Shown: one piece after another, positions 24,938-33,309 of the stretch
Layout: every line of letters begins with the position of its first letter
Numbering within the stretch: the stretch's first letter is position 1
NCBI GenBank assembly: GCA_035561515.1
Contig: DATMXP010000039.1
Coordinates: 124,001-188,000, forward strand
Direction of reading: 5' to 3'
From: Terriglobales bacterium
Lineage (GTDB): Bacteria; Acidobacteriota; Terriglobia; Terriglobales; Acidobacteriaceae
DNA: 64,000 bases
The notes under the pieces: model-generated
The model's input: the letters and a program-made list of their open reading frames with translations, nothing else
Databases searched by the model: none
What the model was told of the DNA's origin: nothing
Program-made: the position numbers and the translations under genes

Positions 24938-26205
24938 TCGATCGTTGGGAAAGAGCAGTCCCCGTCTTTAACGTGCCCATCTGGACCAAGCCCTTCAAGG
25001 CTCTGCTGGGTTTGGGAACCGTTGCGGTCATCATCACCCTGTATAGAGAAGTTGCCGGTCTCGGCCCTGTCAGCGGCATGAACGACGCCTATGCCTGGGG
25101 CATCTGGAAGACCTTCAATGTCATGACGCTCACCGGCCTCGGTTCCGGAGCGTTTGCCATTGGCATCTCTGCATGGCTTTTCAAGAAGAGCAAGCTGCAC
25201 TCGGTCATGCGCATCGCCTTGCTGACCAGTTTCCTCGCGTACCTTTCTGGTCTCATCCTGATTGGTATTGATGTGGGCCGTCCGTGGAACATCATCTGGC
25301 TGTTTACGCCCTGGAACTGGAATCCGCATTCGCCGCTGCTGGAAGTGATGTTCTGCATGCCGGCATACGCGATGTTGCCGCTGTTCCTGGAGAACGTTCC
25401 TCCGGTCCTCGAGTACTTCCATCGTTACAAGCCCGAAACGCGCCAGTTCGTCGAGAAGTGCGAACGCATCATGGTGAAGTTCTATCCCTTCATCGTTGCG
25501 CTCGCTTACATTCTTCCCGCCATGCACCAGTCGTCACTCGGCGCTCTCATGCTGCTCGGCGGCGACCGCGTCCACGGACTCTGGCAGTCCCCCTTCCTGC
25601 CCTTGCTATACGTTTGGGCAGCGGCGTTCCTAGGCGTCTGCTGTGTGGCCGGAACCCTTCTGTTCTGCTCGCTGATGTGGAAGCGCCCCTATGACATGGA
25701 CGTGCTCGTCGAGTTGAACCGCCTGGGCGCATGGCTGATCGGCACCTGGAGCTTGTTCCGGCTTCTCGATCTCATCATCAGTGGCCGCATCAAGCTGGCC
25801 TTCGCGCTGGATATTTACGCCGGACTGTTCTGGATGGAGATGGCATTCCTGCTCGTCGCGCTCTACATGCTCATCGACTCAGCCAAGATGCGTGATGCGC
25901 GGCTTATGTTCCATGCTCACGTGCTGGTCGGCGTAGGCGGATTGCTGTACCGGTTCAACCCCACCACGCTCGCCTTCCAGGCGAAGCCCGGGGCGTTTTA
26001 TTTCCCGTCCGCTCTGGAACTGCTGATCTCCCTTGGGTTCGTAGCTCTGGCGATCGCGGGCTTCAGCCTGGCGGTCAAACTCCTCGCCATTCTTCCGGCG
26101 CCGAATGCACTTTGGTTCCAGATGGAAGCTCGCGAGGAAAGTATGAACAAGCTTCACCAACGCGGCGTTCCCGTGAACGACGCAGCACCAAGTTTTACCG
26201 ACTAA
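24934..26205 (+). CDS. hybB: hydrogenase membrane subunit, HybB/NrfD family
   Basis: A 423-residue polytopic protein of the NrfD/HybB/PsrC family, with about ten transmembrane helices. It exchanges electrons between the periplasmic hydrogenase and the quinone pool without heme. Typical segments are MNDAYAWGIWKTFNVMTLTG in the first helices and LPAMHQSSLGALMLLGGDRV, which holds the conserved His-Gln near the quinone site. The last 25 residues are soluble. It starts inside the end of hybA (ATGA), indicating coupled translation. Confidence 0.93.
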   Translation: MIDRWERAVPVFNVPIWTKPFKALLGLGTVAVIITLYREVAGLGPVSGMNDAYAWGIWKTFNVMTLTGLGSGAFAIGISAWLFKKSKLHSVMRIALLTSFLAYLSGLILIGIDVGRPWNIIWLFTPWNWNPHSPLLEVMFCMPAYAMLPLFLENVPPVLEYFHRYKPETRQFVEKCERIMVKFYPFIVALAYILPAMHQSSLGALMLLGGDRVHGLWQSPFLPLLYVWAAAFLGVCCVAGTLLFCSLMWKRPYDMDVLVELNRLGAWLIGTWSLFRLLDLIISGRIKLAFALDIYAGLFWMEMAFLLVALYMLIDSAKMRDARLMFHAHVLVGVGGLLYRFNPTTLAFQAKPGAFYFPSALELLISLGFVALAIAGFSLAVKLLAILPAPNALWFQMEAREESMNKLHQRGVPVNDAAPSFTD

Positions 26206-26231
26206 TACTTCTCATAGATTGGCGCTGACTT

Positions 26232-27935
26232 ATGACGAAACGCATCACGATTGACCCGATCAGCCGAATCGAAGGACACCTCCGCATCGATGTTGAGGTG
26301 GACAACGGGGCCGTCTCTAAAGCTTGGGCCTCGGCGACCATGTGGCGTGGCATTGAACGGATCCTGCAAGGCCGCGATCCGCGCGAAGCCTGGCTCTTTA
26401 CCCAACGCTTCTGCGGTGTTTGCACCACGGTTCACGCCATGGCGAGCGTGCGTTCCGTCGAAGACGCGCTCAACCTCGAAATCCCCCTCAATGCGCAGTA
26501 CATCCGCAATCTCATCCTGATTGCGCATGCGCTTCACGATCACATGGTGCACTTCTACCACCTGTCAGCGCTCGATTGGGTCGACGTGCTCACCATTCCC
26601 AAAGCCGATCCCGCCAAGACCTCGGCCCTGGCCGAGAGCCTTTCTCCCTGGACCCGCAACTCGAAGAACGAGTTCAAAGCCGCGAAGGACAAGGTTCTCG
26701 CCGTCGCAGCCAGCGGCCAACTCGGCATCTTCGCCAACGGCTACTGGGGACATCCCGCGATGCGCCTCAGCCCAGAAGTCAACCTGCTCGCCTTCTCGCA
26801 TTACCTCCAGGCCCTCGAGTATCAGCGCAAGGCGAACCAGGTCGTCGGTATGCTCGGCTCCAAGACGCCGCACATCCAGAACCTCACCGTCGGTGGCGTA
26901 GCCAATGCCATCAACCTCGACAGTCTGGCCACCTTGAACATGGACCGCCTCGGCGTGATCAAGAACCTGCTCGACGAAGTCGTCCAGTTCGTGCAGCAGG
27001 TTTATGTGCCGGACGCCACGGCCATCGCCGGCATGTATGCCGACTGGTTCAAGTACGGTGCCGGAGTTCAAAACTACCTCGCCGTGCCCGATCTTCCGCT
27101 CGACAGCAAGCGTCAGGCGTACGACCTCCCCGGTGGCTACATCAGCGGTGGCGACCTGTCGACCATCAAGGCCTTCAAGACGGCTGCTGACCCGATCTTC
27201 CGCGACGCCGTCACCGAAGACACCACCCACGCGTACTACGACAACAGCAAGAATTCGCTGCATCCGTGGAAGGGTGAAACCGAACCGCATTTCACCGATT
27301 GGCAAGCCGACAACAAGTACACCTGGGTCAAGGCACCGCGTTTCAACGGCAAGCCCGCCCAGGTTGGTCCGCTGGCGCAGATTCTCGTCGGATACGCACA
27401 GGGGCACGCGCTCACTCGCAAGTGGACCGATGCCGCTCTCGACCGCATCTCCTCCGTCGCCGGACGCAAAATCACCGTGAACGATCTGCAGTCCTCACTC
27501 GGACGCCACGTCGCGCGCTGCATCCGTACCGCGATGCTCTCCGAAGTGGCCGCCAAGCATTGGGAACTGCTGGTCAACAACATCGGCAAGGGTGACACCG
27601 CCATTCACATCCCGCCGCAATTCCCGAGCGGAACTGTCGAAGGCGTGGGCACGCACGAAGCTCCTCGCGGCACCTTGTCGCACTGGGTCGTGGTGAAAAA
27701 CGGCAAGATCGACAACTATCAGGCCGTGGTTCCTACCACCTGGAACGCCGCGCCGCGCGACGAGAACAACGTTCCCGGCCCGTACGAAGCTTCGCTGATG
27801 CACAACCCGATCGCGAATCCGGAAATGCCGCTCGAAGTCCTGCGGACCATCCACTCGTTCGACCCGTGCATGGCCTGCGCCGTTCACACCTTCGATCCTG
27901 AGGGCAACAACCTCTCGCAGGTGAAGGTGCTGTGA
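26232..27935 (+). CDS. hybC: [NiFe] hydrogenase large (catalytic) subunit
   Basis: The nickel-iron catalytic subunit, 567 residues. The L1 motif RFCGVCTTVH (about residues 59-68) gives two active-site cysteines, and DPCMACAVH near the C-terminus gives the other two. After that His comes a 15-residue tail (starting TFDPEGNNL) that the protease removes once nickel is inserted. It has no signal peptide of its own and is exported with the Tat-tagged small subunit. No hyp maturation genes are in this window. The gene overlaps the protease gene by four bases. Confidence 0.96.
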   Translation: MTKRITIDPISRIEGHLRIDVEVDNGAVSKAWASATMWRGIERILQGRDPREAWLFTQRFCGVCTTVHAMASVRSVEDALNLEIPLNAQYIRNLILIAHALHDHMVHFYHLSALDWVDVLTIPKADPAKTSALAESLSPWTRNSKNEFKAAKDKVLAVAASGQLGIFANGYWGHPAMRLSPEVNLLAFSHYLQALEYQRKANQVVGMLGSKTPHIQNLTVGGVANAINLDSLATLNMDRLGVIKNLLDEVVQFVQQVYVPDATAIAGMYADWFKYGAGVQNYLAVPDLPLDSKRQAYDLPGGYISGGDLSTIKAFKTAADPIFRDAVTEDTTHAYYDNSKNSLHPWKGETEPHFTDWQADNKYTWVKAPRFNGKPAQVGPLAQILVGYAQGHALTRKWTDAALDRISSVAGRKITVNDLQSSLGRHVARCIRTAMLSEVAAKHWELLVNNIGKGDTAIHIPPQFPSGTVEGVGTHEAPRGTLSHWVVVKNGKIDNYQAVVPTTWNAAPRDENNVPGPYEASLMHNPIANPEMPLEVLRTIHSFDPCMACAVHTFDPEGNNLSQVKVL

Positions 27936-28468
27936 ACCCAATCACCATCGCCGGCATCGGCAATATCCTGATGGGCGACGACTCCATCGGTCCCCACATC
28001 GCGCGCATCCTCGAAGCCGAGTACGACTTCGAGGGCGCTCGCGTCGCGGATCTCGGAACTCCCGTCCTCGATTTCCCCGATCACCTCGAGGGAAGCGAGA
28101 CCATCCTCATCATCGATGCCGTCGAAAATCGCAAGGTCCCTGGCACCATCACCGTCTACACGAAACAGGACATCGTCAAAAACGGCGTTCCCGTTCGTAC
28201 CGATCCGCATTCGCCCGCGCTCGCCGAAATGATGTTGCGAGCCGAGTTCACCGGTATCGGGCCCAAAGAAGCGGTGCTGGTCGGTGTTACGGCTAAGCAG
28301 TGCAACTTCTATCAGGGACTGAGCGACGAAGTCAGACAAGCCATACCTGCCGCGATGGAAGAAGTTCTCCGTCAGGCGGCAAAGCTGGGAGTCAGTTTTA
28401 GAAAGAAAGAGAATCCGTCTGCGCCCGCCATTTGGTGGGATACCCCCGCCGAAGTCGCAGCGGACTAG
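27932..28468 (+). CDS. hybD: hydrogenase maturation endopeptidase
   Basis: A 178-residue nickel-dependent protease of the HybD/HyaD/HoxW family that clips the C-terminal tail of the large subunit. The start GIGNILMGDDSIGPH contains the conserved Glu/Asp position (here MGDD), the central IIDAVE segment carries the next acidic ligand and TDPHSPALAEMM the His ligand. It ends the operon, overlapping the large subunit gene by four bases and followed by a strong terminator. Confidence 0.93.
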   Translation: MNPITIAGIGNILMGDDSIGPHIARILEAEYDFEGARVADLGTPVLDFPDHLEGSETILIIDAVENRKVPGTITVYTKQDIVKNGVPVRTDPHSPALAEMMLRAEFTGIGPKEAVLVGVTAKQCNFYQGLSDEVRQAIPAAMEEVLRQAAKLGVSFRKKENPSAPAIWWDTPAEVAAD

Positions 28469-28500
28469 CAAGACTTCCTCAACGTAAGGAAGGCAACAAG

Positions 28501-28524
28501 AGCCCACCCCAAGTGGGCTTTTTC
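28501..28524 (+). terminator. Rho-independent terminator of the hydrogenase operon
   Basis: AGCCCAC-CCCAA-GTGGGCT followed by TTTTTC, 33 bases after the protease stop. Confidence 0.9.
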
Positions 28525-28538
28525 AATTTCCAGCGAGT

Positions 28539-29333
28539 TTATGCGAGCGATCTGGTCGGACGAAACTCCGGATCCGCCAATCCGGAGCAGCCATTTTTGC
28601 GGTCCTTCACTAACCGTAATTTCCCCGGCGCTGGTTCGTCCCCGACGTCCACCGACTTGTTTGCATGCCAGAACGAATAAATCCAGATGATGAGCGCCAC
28701 GGTGTCAAAAACCGGAACGACCTGCATATACATCTTCTGTTGAGGTGCGCCGAACAGGAAAGCCGAAACCCTGGGCCAGAAGGTTTGAAAGGCAAATGCC
28801 GCGACGATGCCGACCGCGATCCCGGTGTCGCGTTCCTGCCAGGGAACGGAGTAGGAACGGGAGAACATGATCGTCACCGCCATAAATCCGAACACCGCCA
28901 TCCCGAGACCGCGTTGCATTCCGATAAGACCTTCCATGATTGGAAATGGGCCATTGGAGGTCAGGTGCAATGACGCCGCGACAAACACCGCCGAAATGCA
29001 GGTGGCCATTCGGATCAAAGTCAGTTTCATGCTGCGTGGCAACCATCTGGCACGGTCGGTGACGGAGTCAAACACCTCGTGAACCACACAGAACAGCAGC
29101 GCGAAAGTGAATAATTGGCCAAGCCAGTACGCATAGAAATAGAACCTGATGCTTAAGAAAACAGTTGCGAGTAGCAGGACAGATTCGCTGATGACCTTGA
29201 AGAGAATGAATGCGCTGAACGCTGGAAAATCACGCCGATGTTCCGGCCTCCTCAAAATTGTTGCGAGCGCCAGGAACAGCCCTATGTTCACGACAAGAGC
29301 CAGGTAGGTTTGGATGGGAATGAATGCCTTCAT
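28539..29333 (-). CDS. hypothetical integral membrane protein, 264 aa
   Basis: I do not recognise a named family. The product has about seven transmembrane helices, starting with YLALVVNIGLFLALATIL and then FPAFSAFILFKVISESVLLL, with short loops and a C-terminal soluble tail of about 35 residues. Such seven-helix hypothetical proteins are frequent in Acidobacteria, often in paralogous groups. It is downstream of a tiny exported peptide gene on the same strand (gap 58 bases) and may be co-transcribed with it. No catalytic motif is visible. Confidence 0.75.
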   Translation of the reverse strand: MKAFIPIQTYLALVVNIGLFLALATILRRPEHRRDFPAFSAFILFKVISESVLLLATVFLSIRFYFYAYWLGQLFTFALLFCVVHEVFDSVTDRARWLPRSMKLTLIRMATCISAVFVAASLHLTSNGPFPIMEGLIGMQRGLGMAVFGFMAVTIMFSRSYSVPWQERDTGIAVGIVAAFAFQTFWPRVSAFLFGAPQQKMYMQVVPVFDTVALIIWIYSFWHANKSVDVGDEPAPGKLRLVKDRKNGCSGLADPEFRPTRSLA

Positions 29334-29391
29334 GCAAGGGCCGCAAGAGCTCTCTTGCGACCCAATGTATCACGAGCTTGCACGAGCCCCG

Positions 29392-29526
29392 TTACTGAGG
29401 GCAGATCTCGGGTGGACAGATGGGCGGAGCGGCCGTCACCGGAACGTTTGAGGACCGGGTGGAACTCAGCATCACCGTTGCGGAAAGTACCAGGGTTGCG
29501 GCAATTACGAACAAGCGTTTTGTCAT
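29392..29526 (-). CDS. putative exported 44-aa Pro/Cys peptide
   Basis: A short frame beginning MTKRLFVIAATLVLSATVML, a good signal sequence, followed by a small mature part ending in ICPPEICPQ, with two cysteines in a repeated I-C-P pattern. AGGAG lies eight bases before the ATG. That ribosome site forms the 3' arm of a perfect 9-bp hairpin (29535-29557), so translation may be structurally controlled. Codon use and the signal peptide support a real gene, but its length makes it unproven. Confidence 0.6.
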   Translation of the reverse strand: MTKRLFVIAATLVLSATVMLSSTRSSNVPVTAAPPICPPEICPQ

Positions 29527-29534
29527 CTGACTGT

Positions 29535-29557
29535 CTCCTGCGCTGTTTGCGCAGGAG
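29535..29557 (-). promoter_or_regulatory. hairpin sequestering a ribosome binding site
   Basis: On the minus strand CTCCTGCGC-AAACA-GCGCAGGAG; the AGGAG Shine-Dalgarno of the 44-residue peptide gene is fully inside the second arm. Confidence 0.5.
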
Positions 29558-29906
29558 AAGAATCAGGCACCATATCGTGATCGGCAAGGTAACGAAGGTT
29601 TTCGGTCGCACCCCGCGGCTGAAAATATCGGGTTGCGATGCGACCGTAGAACATAGGTGCTCGAACCGGAGGCACAGGAAAAAACGGTCTCAATGCACTG
29701 TCCGCTTGAGTTCGAATGGCGTTGCTCGGTTGCTGATCGGCAACTCGGTCGCATGCGGGTCTGAACTCTTCAGTTACTCTCTTTTGATTTTGTCCAGACT
29801 GCTGGACTGAGATTTCGGGGCATTCTCCACTTCCGTAACTCCCCAGTTGCAGCTCGGGTGCCATTCCCAAAATTGCATCTTCAACATTCCATTGGAAATA
29901 GAGTTC

Positions 29907-29942
29907 TTGACGTATTACATATTGCAATACTAGTATTGCAAT
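29907..29942 (+). promoter_or_regulatory. promoter with a 22-bp perfect palindrome, XRE operon
   Basis: A TTGACG -35 box (29907-29912) is 18 bases before TAGTAT (29931-29936). A perfect 22-bp palindrome spans 29921-29942 and is itself made of two ATTGCAAT palindromes separated by six bases. It covers the -10 box, ten bases before the ATG of the XRE regulator, which suggests autorepression. Confidence 0.7.
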
Positions 29943-29951
29943 CCGTAATTT

Positions 29952-30449
29952 ATGAAGCTAGGCGAAAAACTACGGTACTTGCGGCTCATGGAAGGCACCC
30001 TACGCGGCCTCGAACGGGAGATGACCCAGAAGGAACTGGGCGAGGCCCTGAAGAAAGAGACCGGCCGTTCTCTCAGCCAGGGTTACCTCTCCCAGATCGA
30101 AAGCGGAGCCCGTCCGCATTTGACCAATGAGTCCCGCATGCTCCTTGCCAGGTTCTTCAAGGTGCATCCGGGCTACTTGGTCGACGACCCCGAGGGCTAC
30201 CACACCGAACTGGTTTCTCCTGTTCGAGTGCTGGAAGACACTTTGGACTTGTGGCTTATCAGCGGCGCCGAGCGCTTCCGTCGCGACCCGGAAATTTGCC
30301 ACGCCCTTCTGCAACTCGCGAAGCATGGCGATTCCCGCAAGTGCGTGGTCCTGATGGCCGCCATTTTGGAAACGCCAGAACTGGTGGACCGGCTGATGGA
30401 AGTGCTCAAGCCGGAGAAGGCCGCCGCAAAGGCAGGTGAAGCGATATGA
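29952..30449 (+). CDS. XRE-family HTH transcriptional regulator
   Basis: A 165-residue regulator. The N-terminal XRE helix-turn-helix (residues 5-65) includes MTQKELGEALKKETGRSLSQ and GYLSQIESGARPHLTNESRM, the typical recognition helix. The C-terminal half is all-alpha (LEDTLDLWLISGAERFRRD onward) and may bind a ligand or a partner; I do not recognise it. It is the first gene of an operon with NfeD, DUF4019, flotillin, a micropeptide and PspA. A palindrome over its own -10 box suggests self-repression, with the membrane genes as co-targets. Confidence 0.88.
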   Translation: MKLGEKLRYLRLMEGTLRGLEREMTQKELGEALKKETGRSLSQGYLSQIESGARPHLTNESRMLLARFFKVHPGYLVDDPEGYHTELVSPVRVLEDTLDLWLISGAERFRRDPEICHALLQLAKHGDSRKCVVLMAAILETPELVDRLMEVLKPEKAAAKAGEAI

Positions 30450-31078
30450 CGTGGGCTGATTTTTACCTGATCTGTTTCGTCGTTGGACTGTTGCTGAGCG
30501 TGTTGGCGTTTATCTTGGGCGACCTGCACCTGCACATCCACCTGCCGTTCCACATCCATTTGCCGAATTTCGATTTCGGTCACGTGGACTCCGGCCACGG
30601 AATAGGAGCTGGAGATGCTGGCGGTTTGCCTGCCATCAACTTCGGCACGCTGACCACATTCCTTGCATGGTTCGGGGGAATTGGATACCTGCTGGTGAGG
30701 CACTCGAACCTCTACGCCTTGTCCGCGCTCGGAGTGGCGTTCTTCGGAGGGCTGGTCGGAGCCGCGATCGTCTTCTTCGTAATCAGCCGTGTGTTCCTGC
30801 GCAACGAAGCGGACTACATCGCGGACGACGGCGACATGGTCGGAGTGCTGGGGCGAATCACCAGTTCCGTCTTCCAGGGCGGAACAGGGGAGCTCACTTA
30901 CGTCCAGGGTGGCACGCGCCACAGTTGCGCCGCGCGGACCGACGACGGCAGCGCCATCTCCAAGGGAACCGAGGTAGTGGTCACTAGATATGACCGTGGC
31001 GTCGCTTACGTGAAGCCGTGGGAAGAATTGGAAGAGGAATACGCCAACGGCTCGGGCGCGGACAGCAAGCAGTCTTGA
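30446..31078 (+). CDS. NfeD-like membrane protein with His-rich loop
   Basis: A 210-residue protein: one N-terminal helix, a His-rich segment (H28, H30, H32, H36, H38, H46, H51), two or three further helices (FGTLTTFLAWFGGIGYLLV, LSALGVAFFGGLVGAAIVFF), then a C-terminal OB-fold NfeD domain (GMVGVLGRITSSVFQGGTGE onward). NfeD proteins are encoded next to flotillins and act with them in membrane microdomains. The alternating H-x-H pattern is not usual for the family and could bind metal. It overlaps the XRE gene by four bases. Confidence 0.85.
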   Translation: MTWADFYLICFVVGLLLSVLAFILGDLHLHIHLPFHIHLPNFDFGHVDSGHGIGAGDAGGLPAINFGTLTTFLAWFGGIGYLLVRHSNLYALSALGVAFFGGLVGAAIVFFVISRVFLRNEADYIADDGDMVGVLGRITSSVFQGGTGELTYVQGGTRHSCAARTDDGSAISKGTEVVVTRYDRGVAYVKPWEELEEEYANGSGADSKQS

Positions 31079-31089
31079 GAGGAGAGACC

Positions 31090-31503
31090 ATGAAAAGGGC
31101 AGTAACAATCGTTTTGGTAGTGATCGCCTTAACCGCAGTGCTTGCAGCGCAAGACAAGCAAACCCAGGCCGCGCAGAAGTCAGCCGAGAGCTGGCTCGCG
31201 ATGGTCGACAGCGGCAGTTACGACGGCAGCTGGGACGAAGCGGCTTCGATCTTCAAGAACGCAATCACCAAGGAGCAATGGAAGAAGGCCGTCACCACCG
31301 CCCGCGGTCCTTTGGGCAAGCTGGTTTCACGCAAGCTGAAGTCGGCGCAGTTCACGACCGAGCTGCCTGGTGCTCCCGACGGCAAGTATGTGGTGATCCA
31401 GTACGAAACGTCGTTCGAGAACAAGAAGTCGGCCGTCGAGACCATCACTCCCATGCTCGACAAAGATGGGCAGTGGCGCGTTTCGGGGTATTTCATTCGC
31501 TGA
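31090..31503 (+). CDS. DUF4019-type exported protein
   Basis: A 137-residue protein with a signal peptide (MKRAVTIVLVVIALTAVLAA, cleaved near AAQ) and a DUF4019 domain: AAQKSAESWLAMVDSGSYDG with SWDEAASIFK, then KYVVIQYETSFENKKSAVET and a final WRVSGYFIR. The fold is cystatin-like/NTF2-like. GGAGAG precedes the ATG. Its position between NfeD and flotillin makes it a periplasmic member of the same membrane module. Function is unknown for the family. Confidence 0.85.
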   Translation: MKRAVTIVLVVIALTAVLAAQDKQTQAAQKSAESWLAMVDSGSYDGSWDEAASIFKNAITKEQWKKAVTTARGPLGKLVSRKLKSAQFTTELPGAPDGKYVVIQYETSFENKKSAVETITPMLDKDGQWRVSGYFIR

Positions 31504-31583
31504 AGTTTGGGGACGGCGCCACGGCACGCCCGTGGCGCTTTGCAGTGCAGTGACGGTCAATCACCGTCTTAACAAGGAGGCAT

Positions 31584-33050
31584 ATGAATTCCATACCTAT
31601 GGATGTCTGGATTATCAGTGGCCTGATCGTCCTGGCGTTCTTTCTTATCTTCGGTGTGTTTGCGCGCTTGTATCGGAAGGTGGGTCCGAATGAAGCTCTG
31701 ATCGTGTTCGGGTTCCGCAGGACGAGAATCCGCAAAGGCCACGGTACGCTGGTGATTCCCATGCTCGAAAACTGCCACGAGCTTTCGCTCGAATTGATGT
31801 CCTTCGACGTAGCGCCGCAGCAGGACCTTTACACCAAGCAGGGCGTCGCCGTAACGGTGGAAGCCGTGGCGCAGATCAAGGTCAAGTCCGATGACGAGTC
31901 GATCCTCACCGCTGCCGAGCAGTTCCTCACCAAAACGCCGCCGCAGCGCGAAGGCCTGATCCGCCTTGTGATGGAAGGCCACCTGCGTGGCATCATCGGC
32001 CAGCTCACGGTCGAAGAAATCGTGAAGCAGCCCGAAATGGTAAGCGATCGCATGCGTTCCACCTGCGCGGAAGACATGAGCAAGATGGGACTGGAAGTGA
32101 TCTCGTTCACCATCAAGGAAGTCCGCGACAAGAATGAGTACATCGCGAACATGGGACGCCCTGACGTTGCTCGCATCAAGCGCGACGCTGACGTGGCCGC
32201 CGCCGAAGCCGAGCGCGACACCGCCATCAAGCGGGCGCTCGCACAGCGCGAAGCCGCCGTCGCGAAGGCGCAGGCCGACCAGGAACGCGTTCAGGCTGAA
32301 ACCGCCTCCCAGGCTAAACAGGCGGAAGCCACGCGCGACCTCGAAGTCAAGAAAGCTCAGTACCTGGAGATCACCAAGCGTCAGCAGGCACAGGCCGACA
32401 AGGCTTACGAGATCCAGACCAACGTCATGCAGCAGCAGGTCGTTGCCGAGCAGGTGAAGGTCATACAGGTCGAGAAGCTCGAACAGGTGAAGGTGCAGGA
32501 CGCCGAAATCGCTCGCCGCGAAAAGGAACTCATCGCCACCGTGCTGAAGCAGGCGGAGATCGAGCGCCAGCGCATCGAGACGCTCGCCCAGGCCGAGAAA
32601 CAGCGCTTGCTCTTCGAAGCTGAGGGCCACGCCGCTTCCATCCAGAAACAGGGTGAAGCCGAAGCCAACATCATCTTTGCCAAGGGCGAGGCGGAAGCGA
32701 AGGCGATGAACGTGAAGGCCGAAGCGTACCAGGAGTACAACCAGGCCGCCGTCATCGACAAGCTGATTACCGGCTTGCCCGAGGTCGTGCGTGCTCTGTC
32801 GGCTCCGTTAAGCCAGGTGGATCGTATCACCGTGGTCTCCACCGGCAACGGCAACTCCGCGGGCGTGAACAAGATCACCGGCGACATCGCGCAGATGGCG
32901 GCCCAAGTCCCGGCACTGTTCGAGGCCCTGTCCGGCATGAACGTGCACGACTTGCTCTCGAAGGTCCGCACCATTGGTGACAAATCGCCCAAGCCGGCCC
33001 TCGATGCCGCGCAGAACGAAGAAGCAAAGGCTGCATCGAGCAGCCAGTAA
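31584..33050 (+). CDS. flotillin family protein (FloT/YqiK-like)
   Basis: A 488-residue membrane scaffold protein. The N-terminal helix (DVWIISGLIVLAFFLIFGVF) is followed by an SPFH/PHB domain (roughly 30-210, KVGPNEALIVFGFRRTRI to MGRPDVARIK) and a long Ala/Glu/Gln/Lys coiled coil (210-400) with repeated AEAxR and EKQ heptads. The C-terminal part (LITGLPEVVRALSAPLSQVD onward) is the flotillin oligomerisation region. AAGGAGG lies before the ATG. Flotillins organise membrane microdomains and buffer membrane stress, usually with NfeD, as here. Confidence 0.94.
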   Translation: MNSIPMDVWIISGLIVLAFFLIFGVFARLYRKVGPNEALIVFGFRRTRIRKGHGTLVIPMLENCHELSLELMSFDVAPQQDLYTKQGVAVTVEAVAQIKVKSDDESILTAAEQFLTKTPPQREGLIRLVMEGHLRGIIGQLTVEEIVKQPEMVSDRMRSTCAEDMSKMGLEVISFTIKEVRDKNEYIANMGRPDVARIKRDADVAAAEAERDTAIKRALAQREAAVAKAQADQERVQAETASQAKQAEATRDLEVKKAQYLEITKRQQAQADKAYEIQTNVMQQQVVAEQVKVIQVEKLEQVKVQDAEIARREKELIATVLKQAEIERQRIETLAQAEKQRLLFEAEGHAASIQKQGEAEANIIFAKGEAEAKAMNVKAEAYQEYNQAAVIDKLITGLPEVVRALSAPLSQVDRITVVSTGNGNSAGVNKITGDIAQMAAQVPALFEALSGMNVHDLLSKVRTIGDKSPKPALDAAQNEEAKAASSSQ

Positions 33051-33113
33051 CCATGGCTCCCATCCTCGTCGGCATTTCGGCGAGGATGGGAACTTCACCG
33101 AAAGAGGAGTGAG

Positions 33114-33278
33114 ATGAAGCGGAAGTTCACTGGGATCGGGTTGGGGCTTGCGGCCGGAGTGGGATTAGGTGCCGCTCTCGGCGTCGCAGCCGGCTCAGTC
33201 GCCGTCTGGTTGGCTGCTGGCATGGCCTTTGGGATCCTGTTCATGGCAGCCGCGCAAAGAGTTTCCAAGCAGCAGTAG
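33114..33278 (+). CDS. Gly-zipper micropeptide, 54 aa
   Basis: A short frame beginning MKRKFTGIGLGLAAGVGLGA, preceded by AAAGAGGAGTGAG. The product is almost entirely one or two Gly/Ala-rich hydrophobic helices with G-x3-G spacing, then a basic tail ending KQQ. Glycine-zipper helices pack against one another in membranes, so it may oligomerise or bind flotillin or PspA. It is 63 bases after the flotillin stop and 31 bases before pspA, all on one strand. No homologue is known to me. Confidence 0.75.
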   Translation: MKRKFTGIGLGLAAGVGLGAALGVAAGSVAVWLAAGMAFGILFMAAAQRVSKQQ

Positions 33279-33309
33279 CAAGATCGCAATCGTAGAAAGG
33301 AGTTGAGCG

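Larger units (their letters stand above)
29527..29951. other. intergenic region before the XRE-flotillin operon
   Basis: No supported gene. The left end holds the leader of the minus-strand peptide gene and the right end the promoter and palindrome of the XRE operon. The middle (29560-29900) is ordinary AT-richer sequence in which I see no further feature. Confidence 0.5.

Noticed and set aside
30197-31108. 303-codon minus-strand frame
   Set aside because: Antisense to the XRE and NfeD genes and their overlap; no support.
31551-31567. inverted repeat GACGGT-N5-ACCGTC before the flotillin gene
   Set aside because: Short, with no promoter or T-tract beside it; also does not fit the CRP/FNR spacing (N7).
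31569-32630. 353-codon minus-strand frame
   Set aside because: Antisense to the flotillin gene; its Leu-rich, repeat-like product mirrors the coiled coil codons.
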